Source: a virus
Reading direction: 5' to 3' (one strand)
Length of the DNA stretch: 45,542 bases
Virus record (IMG/VR): IMGVR_UViG_3300027888_000007
Span: 1-45,542 of that record
In this document: positions 40,403 to 45,542 of the stretch, piece by piece
Layout: each line of letters begins with the position of its first letter
Numbering within the stretch: position 1 is the stretch's first letter
Made by a program: the position numbers and the translations under genes
Notes under the pieces: generated by a model
What the model saw: only the letters and a program-made list of their open reading frames with translations
Told to the model about the DNA's origin: nothing
Databases searched by the model: none

Positions 40403-40419
40403 ACTAGTAGAGGGTTTTT

Positions 40420-40557
40420 ATGTTTTTCAGTCAGTATGTTGGTTTTACTAATCTTAGGTTCCTCGTTGGGATCTTTTGCCCTCTCCCAAATGAGGCAATA
40501 AAAGGAGGTGGTAAGGTAGAAAAAATTGAGGGTCGTACCATTTTTTTCTTTAGATGA
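40420..40557 (+). CDS. Tiny ORF, first of an overlapping series
   Basis: 45 codons with ATG behind AGAGGG. Sequence starts MFFSQYVGFTNLRFLVGIF and ends basic. The hydrophobic N-terminal half could insert in a membrane. It overlaps a possible 28-codon TTG-initiated frame (40526-40612), which in turn overlaps the next gene. No family recognised; retained because of its position after a class B promoter-like motif. Confidence 0.3.
   Translation: MFFSQYVGFTNLRFLVGIFCPLPNEAIKGGGKVEKIEGRTIFFFR
40500..40519 (+). repeat. Repeated Shine-Dalgarno-like element, copy 1
   Basis: AAAAGGAGGTGGTAAGGTAG at 40500-40519 recurs as AAAAGGAGGTGGTAAAGTA at 40962-40980. Each copy holds a perfect anti-Shine-Dalgarno match, yet neither has a well-spaced ATG immediately after it. 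Confidence 0.7.
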
Positions 40558-40604
40558 TGTTACCGAAAGGGGGTTGAAAAAACTTCAACAGAGAGGTAGA
40601 AACA

Positions 40605-40880
40605 TTGAGTAACTTGGCATGCAAACTGGGGCCTGCCCTTGAAAAAGATGACATTACCAAATGCGGAAAGAACGCACATAATCCAGTGTTGGTACTTGAA
40701 AACTTTGTTTACGAGGAATCAACACCATGCCCTGTTTGTGAGAAAGGTATCATAATGATACCGCCGAGTCTGGAGAAGCACACCCTTCCCCTTGAGGGAC
40801 TATACTGCATTTTGTGTGGCCAACGGTACGAGGTCGCTAGTGTTAACCACATCCGAAAAAGGAGGAAGTGGAAATGTTGA
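40605..40880 (+). CDS. Small zinc-ribbon protein
   Basis: 91 residues with a TTG start preceded by AGAGAGG. CPVC (about 42-45) and CILC (about 70-73) form a zinc ribbon, with two further Cys near the N-terminus (CKLG, KCGKN). The strongly basic end (HIRKRRKWKC) suggests nucleic-acid contact. The stop overlaps the next gene's ATG. Divergent from the terminase gene and under a class B-like promoter. Function unknown. Confidence 0.5.
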   Translation: MSNLACKLGPALEKDDITKCGKNAHNPVLVLENFVYEESTPCPVCEKGIIMIPPSLEKHTLPLEGLYCILCGQRYEVASVNHIRKRRKWKC

Positions 40881-41020
40881 GTAGCTTGAAAGGAGAACTC
40901 AGCAGTATAGGTAATGGAGGCGCGAAATCGCCTGACGACACAGACTCAGACATGGTTTACGAAAAGGAGGTGGTAAAGTACTTTCCGATGTCTTTGTGTG
41001 TTTTACAACAAATAACCTAA
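40874..41020 (+). CDS. Small hypothetical protein (48 aa)
   Basis: 48 residues. The ATG overlaps the previous stop region and lies eight bases after AAGGAGG, which makes the start convincing. It begins MLSSLKGELSSIGNGG and has an acidic middle and a hydrophobic end. The second copy of the AAAAGGAGGTGGTAA element lies within its coding sequence. Followed by a hairpin terminator at 41046. Confidence 0.45.
   Translation: MLSSLKGELSSIGNGGAKSPDDTDSDMVYEKEVVKYFPMSLCVLQQIT
40962..40980 (+). repeat. Repeated Shine-Dalgarno-like element, copy 2
   Basis: AAAAGGAGGTGGTAAAGTA, matching copy 1 at 40500-40519 in 18 of 19 positions. It is inside the coding sequence of the 48-aa gene. Confidence 0.7.
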
Positions 41021-41045
41021 CCGAAAAGTTGTATTTTTTCATTTC

Positions 41046-41085
41046 GGTGTGGAGGCTGTAGGCCTCCTAACACCATTCTTTTTGG
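41046..41085 (+). terminator. Hairpin terminator
   Basis: GGTGT and ACACC flank GGAGG/CCTCC around a short loop (41046-41074), followed by ATTCTTTTT on the plus strand. It ends the tiny-gene operon and also separates it from the convergent hub gene. Confidence 0.7.
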
Positions 41086-41087
41086 TT

Positions 41088-42320
41088 TTATAGACTCTGA
41101 TGAGTTCTCATTAATCTGACAGTTGCAACCGCCTGCCACTCACCTGCTCTATTAAAATGTAAATCAGTAGACCTAAGAATGTACTTTCCACTTAAATCTT
41201 TATTTTCCATAATATTGACACTTAACTGTACTGGGTGACCAACATTAGATAGATTTAGAATACGAAGATTTCTTTCAATATTAAACCTTATAGTTGCCAT
41301 ATTCTTTACTGGTGCAGAAACTCTAGAAATAGCAAAAGTATCATTAGTATCATAACCAGTATGGTCAACGTGATATTTAGTCCTATTTAATACCGGATTG
41401 AAAAATATTGTAGCATCTCTCTTTGAAAGTAAACCATAAGTTTTGCATACATTCTCCAGATCTAAATTAACATTTCCATATAGAGTATCTCTAGGTTTCA
41501 CAATATGATTTATCGTTTTTCCTTCATTAGTAAATCTAGTATTGGCACTATAATCGCTTCTTATCAACTCATAAGTATAAAATCTCTTTCCATCATTACA
41601 CTTTTCTATTACCTCTGAATTATCATCCCCAGAAACAAGTTGGTATATTATGAACGTATCGGCTTTATTCATCCTCTTGGTTAGATTATACATCTTTATT
41701 TTATTTTCTGAAATAGTCCATCCCATTGTACCTTTATAAAAACCAAATATACTATCTAGATATCCAATGGCTCTATTCAGAGATATTGGTGGAATGACAA
41801 CCTGATCAAGTATCTCTGTATTTAAATCATCGGTATCAATTTCGAGTTCTGCGTATGCATCATTAGCTAAATCTGTTAATATTTCTTGCAAAGTTTTTCC
41901 ATAGTATATTTTATTTACAAGGGTTGATAATGAAAACATTTCCTTCTCAGGAATACATACTATACTAATCGCAGTTCTATCTGGTTGATCTGTCTGAGAT
42001 GCTGATTTTTGTAAAGGTAGCGGGAAACCAGATTTAAAATGTATAAGATTATACTGTATCTGTTCTTTTGGAACTTCAGGTTGTGTCTGACCAATATATC
42101 TTATCTTCAATTTGATTGGATCTTGCCCATAGATATGATCTAGAACAATGTCTCGAGGATCAACAAATAAATCTAAAATAAATTGGGTAAAGGGATTATC
42201 CAAGGAGTTGACAATACGCACACGACTCAAATCATTCGAGTAATCTTTATCTCTTATTATCATCTCAATATCGTAACTTCTAGATGGAACAAATGGTCTT
42301 TTCGCCGGTTCATCTGGCAT
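41088..42320 (-). CDS. Baseplate hub protein (gp27/D-like)
   Basis: 410 residues. The order beta-rich N-terminus, middle domain with TLQEILTDLANDAYAELEID and SLNRAIGYLDSIFGFYKGTM, and a C-terminal segment GHPVQLSVNIMENKDLSGKY ending in ATVRLMRTH is typical of phage hub proteins of the late control D/gp27 type. These form the trimeric ring on which the tube and spike are built. A class A promoter-like motif lies 17 nt before the ATG. No spike or gp5-type lysozyme is next to it in this window. Confidence 0.65.
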   Translation of the reverse strand: MPDEPAKRPFVPSRSYDIEMIIRDKDYSNDLSRVRIVNSLDNPFTQFILDLFVDPRDIVLDHIYGQDPIKLKIRYIGQTQPEVPKEQIQYNLIHFKSGFPLPLQKSASQTDQPDRTAISIVCIPEKEMFSLSTLVNKIYYGKTLQEILTDLANDAYAELEIDTDDLNTEILDQVVIPPISLNRAIGYLDSIFGFYKGTMGWTISENKIKMYNLTKRMNKADTFIIYQLVSGDDNSEVIEKCNDGKRFYTYELIRSDYSANTRFTNEGKTINHIVKPRDTLYGNVNLDLENVCKTYGLLSKRDATIFFNPVLNRTKYHVDHTGYDTNDTFAISRVSAPVKNMATIRFNIERNLRILNLSNVGHPVQLSVNIMENKDLSGKYILRSTDLHFNRAGEWQAVATVRLMRTHQSL

Positions 42321-42336
42321 GTTTAAACTCCAATAT

Positions 42337-42354
42337 GATTTTTAAATTTGTTCC
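42337..42354 (-). promoter_or_regulatory. Class A promoter-like motif (hub)
   Basis: Minus strand GGAACAAATTTAAAAATC, 17 nt before the hub ATG. It follows the terminator of the upstream gene, as a new promoter should. Confidence 0.5.
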
Positions 42355-42366
42355 TAATATTAAGAC

Positions 42367-42396
42367 AAAAAAATAGACCTGACTTTCACCAGGCCC
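42367..42396 (-). terminator. Intrinsic terminator
   Basis: Minus strand GGGCCUG pairs with CAGGUCU (some G-U pairs) around an eight-base loop, followed by seven U. It ends the DUF932-like gene. Confidence 0.75.
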
Positions 42397-42415
42397 ATTT
42401 TTTTTGGATTTGTAA

Positions 42416-43315
42416 CTAAGCAGCTTGCCTTGCCGCTTGTAATGTAGCAACAGCATTCATCATTTGTGCCGGTACGGTTAGAACACTCTCCGCTACATCT
42501 TCCATTAATATTCTTGCATTGAGGTTTTTCTCAATTGAACTGAATCTACAAATAGAGTGGAAAAGATTCCATGAAGTAACATTGTTCGCACCAATCTCCT
42601 CTAGATACATTGAAAGAGTATTTCTACGTCTCTTGCCAACAGAACTCTCAATTGCATCTAAGACTGTAAGCATATCCTCTTCAGAAACTCTCCTATTGAA
42701 ATTTGCCTCAATAAGGTGAATGATATTCTGAGAGAATACGTCGATATAAGACCCGACAGCAGTAGACATCCTTGATCTTGAATGCTCATAGTGAACCTGC
42801 CTCATCTGACCAAATTTTTGTCGGAAACCAAATCCTATACGAGGATTGTTTTCAGATTCATTGATGCAGATCCCAAAGGCAACTTCAACTGCTCTTGATC
42901 CATTATAACTATTTGCAACAATAAGGTTAGGGTAGATGTCTCCCACCTGGGGATAATTTGTAACATTTTGTATTAGAATCTCCCCGAGCATCATCGTATA
43001 CTGATAATTCATAAATACATGCTCTGTAAATATTGGAGATCCAACTTCAGAAACTGATTCTCTAATTGACGAAAGAACAATCTCATTACCAACGAATTGA
43101 TATCCGTCAGAAACATAACCGGCATAGTCCCATTGCCCTGCTTCTTGATTCTCACGAGTAGGCGGACGTGTGAAAATTGCGAGCAGGGGTACTTGAACCT
43201 CAGTATTTGTTTTCAACTGCTGATACATTACTTCACTATACCTATCTGAATACTGATACACGCCTGTACTATGGACAGTTAATCCCATGTCCAACGCACG
43301 ATCTAAAAATGCCAA
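42416..43315 (-). CDS. DUF932-like phage/plasmid protein
   Basis: 299 residues from the TTG at 43315, correctly spaced from AGGAGG. The middle (ANSYNGSRAVEVAFGICINE, FRQKFGQMRQVHYEHSRSRM, then VFSQNIIHLIEANFNRRVSE) resembles DUF932-type proteins, which recur on phages and plasmids and have no assigned activity. It contains basic and aromatic residues suited to nucleic-acid contact. Ala-rich C-terminus. Between a hub gene and an unknown gene, it may be a non-structural gene interleaved with late genes. Confidence 0.45.
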   Translation of the reverse strand: MAFLDRALDMGLTVHSTGVYQYSDRYSEVMYQQLKTNTEVQVPLLAIFTRPPTRENQEAGQWDYAGYVSDGYQFVGNEIVLSSIRESVSEVGSPIFTEHVFMNYQYTMMLGEILIQNVTNYPQVGDIYPNLIVANSYNGSRAVEVAFGICINESENNPRIGFGFRQKFGQMRQVHYEHSRSRMSTAVGSYIDVFSQNIIHLIEANFNRRVSEEDMLTVLDAIESSVGKRRRNTLSMYLEEIGANNVTSWNLFHSICRFSSIEKNLNARILMEDVAESVLTVPAQMMNAVATLQAARQAA

Positions 43316-43383
43316 ATTTTACCTCCTATAGTAATAGTTATTGTTGTAATACTACAACTAGAACAAATATTTAACCAAAGTAT

Positions 43384-43425
43384 CTAGAGGGTAGAGAGGA
43401 GGCACATCTTTTACCTCCTCTTTAT
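43384..43425. promoter_or_regulatory. Hairpin that covers a Shine-Dalgarno-like sequence
   Basis: AGAGGAGG (43395-43402) pairs with CCTCCTCT (43414-43421). On the minus strand the AGAGGAGG arm is followed by an ATG and a seven-codon frame MCLLSTL ending at 43384. On the plus strand the hairpin is followed by TTATTTTC, terminator-like. Either a leader peptide region for the 43315 gene or a terminator. Confidence 0.4.
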
Positions 43426-43428
43426 TTT

Positions 43429-43965
43429 CTATGTTAGTAAATTTTCAGTCCGTAGGGTAGTTATCAAATTATTAACATAAGATTGCATATCTTGGGGCCT
43501 CAATTGCTTCACAAACTCAACATCTTTTATTATTTTCATTCTGATAGCTCCGTTGCTACCAAATATAGCTTCATTCTCCCTAAATATTCTATATTCATAT
43601 TTCTTCTGTCTATCCCTCATTTTATTCTGGATATCCTCCAGTTTAGATGGGTCCGCCGCTCGACTATGTCGGATACCAACCGTTCTATAACCCTCTCCTC
43701 TATCAATTGCGTAACCTTCCATTCTAAGTTTACGGAGGGTAACACTACAACAATACTCAACCTGACGAAGAAAATAGTCTTTCTGGTCTTGCCGGTTAAA
43801 GAAAGACGGAAGACCCCTCTCAACGCCATTTTGCCATAGTGCTTCACCAACCTGCACTGGAAAAGTTGGAGGTGGAACTATAGTTAGATCGTGATTACTA
43901 CTTTCTAACCAGTTCCTGACATAGCTATCTACTACAGTTTGCAATGGATCTTCAAAAGGGTTCAT
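43429..43965 (-). CDS. Hypothetical phage protein
   Basis: 178 residues from the ATG at 43965, preceded by AAGGAGAG; the upstream GTG/ATG region is less well placed. It starts MNPFEDPLQTVVDSYVRNW and has a basic, helical middle (KMRDRQKKYEYRIFRENEAI). One CC pair (VEYCCSV) but no motif. It may be a small structural or assembly protein. Function unknown. Confidence 0.5.
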   Translation of the reverse strand: MNPFEDPLQTVVDSYVRNWLESSNHDLTIVPPPTFPVQVGEALWQNGVERGLPSFFNRQDQKDYFLRQVEYCCSVTLRKLRMEGYAIDRGEGYRTVGIRHSRAADPSKLEDIQNKMRDRQKKYEYRIFRENEAIFGSNGAIRMKIIKDVEFVKQLRPQDMQSYVNNLITTLRTENLLT

Positions 43966-44040
43966 ATTTTCTCTCCTTCTCAATGATTTCTAAAAAATCA
44001 GAAAAACAAAACCTAGTAAATTTCAATTTCTTTTAGGATC

Positions 44041-45372
44041 TCACCTCCCCTCTTCTCTCACCAGACCTACATTTTCCATAAGTTCACTTATTTCACTATA
44101 AAGTTGACGGTTTGATGTATGTAACAAAGTTAGACGGTGAGTAAAATACATTAGTGAACCAGAAGGAAGTTTCTCTATAATATCTCGATGTCTCCCTATT
44201 CTGGTTTTACACTTATCTATAGCATTAGTTATAGACTCTAAATCTTTATCAATTATTTTGTGAGTATGTTGACGGCGAGAACATGAAGTACAAAGTTTTT
44301 CTCTAAAATCCACTATTGGTTGTGATTTACAATCTATACATATACAACTCGCACAATATGGAGAATCTGCTCCTTTTGGATTTCTCTTACAGTTTATACA
44401 AGCACAACCGCCACATATAATATTTTCTTGTGCAACTCGTGATGTATTACAAACTGGACATAGAAAAATCTCAACCACTTCCTCTTCTCTTCTCTCAGCC
44501 TCTGCTTCTTGTTCAGTTACCTGCTCCTCAGAAGTTTCAATTACTTCTTCACTTACCTCTTCACCCTCACTCTTATCTTCCTCTTCAGTATCTTCATCCT
44601 GCTCAACAATCGCTTGTTCATCTTCTACAACCTGTGTCATATCTTGAGTTTGTGATATATCATGATCTGTAGATTCTTTATCTCTAATAGTCTCTACATA
44701 TTGTAGAAGAATTATATCACGAAAGGAACTATACTCCATCGTTGGAACTTTTTCCCTAATTAAATAACTAATCAGGTCTTCTAAAACTCCAGAAGGAACA
44801 TTAAGAGAGTCTACTGCATTTATAAAATACTCAATATGACTCATTGTTGGAAGTCTAGACAGAGTCTTTATATCAAAACCTTCCTCTTCCCGCCTAATCC
44901 CTTTTATGAGACTCTGAACTATTCTTTTAGGCATTGAGGTACCAGTAAATCTGTGAAGAAAATCGGCAGTCGGTGCTCCACTATTTTGCATAAGAGTGAA
45001 AGTATGTTCTTGTCTTCCTTCTGGTAACATTTTATAGAATTTCTCAAAATTTGGATCGTGCTTATCTGACCACTGCTTTATAACTCCCTTTAGATGGTAG
45101 TAAGCAATTTTTATAGACTCGATAACTACTTTGATATTCTGTTGCCAACCTGCCATATTTTCTCTAATCATTCTCTCCACCATAAGATTGTCATTTATCT
45201 CTTCAACCGTAATTTCTACTTCACTATCTCCATCCAGCTCTCTAAGAGCTTGTAATCTATGGTGTCCAAAACAGATTTCGTATTTTCCATCTTCTACTTT
45301 GCTGGGTCTAGCAATTATATAGTTATCCCAGAATTTATCATCAATAAAATGGTGGTATGCGTGGAATCCCAA
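44041..45372 (-). CDS. ParB-like protein with Cys-rich C-terminus
   Basis: 443 residues from a TTG at 45372; there is an in-frame stop just upstream and no good ribosome-binding site, so the start is uncertain and the N-terminus may be shortened. DNYIIARPSKVEDGKYEICF followed by GHHRLQALREL (about 36-46) is the ParB/Srx-type nuclease fold core (GxxRxxA box). A second region resembles the ParB helix-turn-helix (about 120-200). A very acidic linker (about 255-310) leads to a Cys-rich region (about 325-385; CPVC, CGGCACINC, CASCICIDC, CTSC) able to bind several zinc ions. Phage ParB-like proteins can be DNA-binding or nuclease-like. No ParA partner visible here. Confidence 0.65.
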   Translation of the reverse strand: MGFHAYHHFIDDKFWDNYIIARPSKVEDGKYEICFGHHRLQALRELDGDSEVEITVEEINDNLMVERMIRENMAGWQQNIKVVIESIKIAYYHLKGVIKQWSDKHDPNFEKFYKMLPEGRQEHTFTLMQNSGAPTADFLHRFTGTSMPKRIVQSLIKGIRREEEGFDIKTLSRLPTMSHIEYFINAVDSLNVPSGVLEDLISYLIREKVPTMEYSSFRDIILLQYVETIRDKESTDHDISQTQDMTQVVEDEQAIVEQDEDTEEEDKSEGEEVSEEVIETSEEQVTEQEAEAERREEEVVEIFLCPVCNTSRVAQENIICGGCACINCKRNPKGADSPYCASCICIDCKSQPIVDFREKLCTSCSRRQHTHKIIDKDLESITNAIDKCKTRIGRHRDIIEKLPSGSLMYFTHRLTLLHTSNRQLYSEISELMENVGLVREEGR

Positions 45373-45542
45373 GTTAAAAAGACATGTTTATTGCAACAAA
45401 TAACCACAAACATTTGATCGCATTTGTTGGGAGATTATGAAATTAAATCATAATAAGACTAATCATCTTCATATAGCTAAATAAATGGATCACCTACCTA
45501 GTATGTCTGCAAAGAATTAAATCAAGATTTAACTCAATATTG
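45373..45542. other. Uncharacterised flank
   Basis: 170 nt of AT-rich sequence upstream of the ParB-like gene (minus direction). I see no convincing gene, hairpin or class A or B motif in it. Confidence 0.5.

Noticed and set aside
40289-40501. 70-codon ORF starting inside the terminase gene
   Set aside because: Its start overlaps the terminase 5' end on the opposite strand and lacks a ribosome-binding site; the frame at 40420 is better placed.
43360-43376. AGAACAAATATTTAACC as a class A promoter
   Set aside because: It points to the plus strand where no gene follows, and lacks the TAAA box.
45385-45400. CAACAAATAACC as a promoter motif (also near 41006)
   Set aside because: It only shares ACAAATAA with class A and is not followed by a gene in its direction.

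Overview
The window is part of a large, AT-rich genome of a tailed phage with a contractile, T4-type tail. Direct markers are a tail sheath protein, a tail tube protein, gp25-like and gp6-like baseplate wedge proteins, a gp27/D-like hub protein, a tape measure protein and a T4 gp17-type terminase large subunit. Lipobox signal peptides and an OmpA-type peptidoglycan-binding lipoprotein point to a Gram-negative host. I saw no tRNA, CRISPR array, integrase or transposase.

Layout. (1) 1-12003, plus strand: two giant fibre-like proteins made of Asp-box propeller and lectin-like modules joined by poly-threonine linkers, then two small structural-looking proteins and the tail sheath. (2) 12026-14164, minus strand: two lipoproteins bracketed by near-identical hairpin terminators, a 59-aa protein and two PilZ (c-di-GMP-binding type) proteins. 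(3) 14306-14527, plus strand: a histone H1 (Hc1)-like protein. (4) 14602-24499, minus strand: an accessory operon of tightly overlapping small genes, including five proteins that share the N-terminal signature K-x-D-F-V-T-N-S-S-S, small zinc-ribbon proteins, an OmpA lipoprotein, a duplicated helix-turn-helix-like protein, a GNAT-like protein and a radical SAM enzyme. Structured RNA candidates lie within it and at its head. (5) 24811-33911, plus strand: HAD-like protein, tail tube, chaperone-like gene with a likely frameshift extension, and baseplate wedge genes. (6) 33908-40318, minus strand: baseplate-type protein, tape measure, HExxH protein, terminase. (7) 40420-41020, plus strand: overlapping tiny genes. 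(8) 41088-45372, minus strand: hub, DUF932-like protein, an unknown protein and a ParB-like protein with a Cys-rich C-terminus.

How it seems to work. Two repeated intergenic motifs look like phage promoters. Class A (consensus about AGAACAAATNATAAA, resembling an extended T4 late TATAAATA box) lies in front of fibre, tube, hub and terminase genes. Class B (exact CTATATATATTAATT, three copies) lies in front of the accessory operons. In all three divergent intergenic regions (14165-14305, 24500-24810, 40319-40419) one class A and one class B site point in opposite directions. I infer an early (B, host-directed) versus late (A, virion) switch. The least explained content is the family with the FVTNSSS signature next to a radical SAM/GNAT pair, and the structured RNAs inside the same operon.
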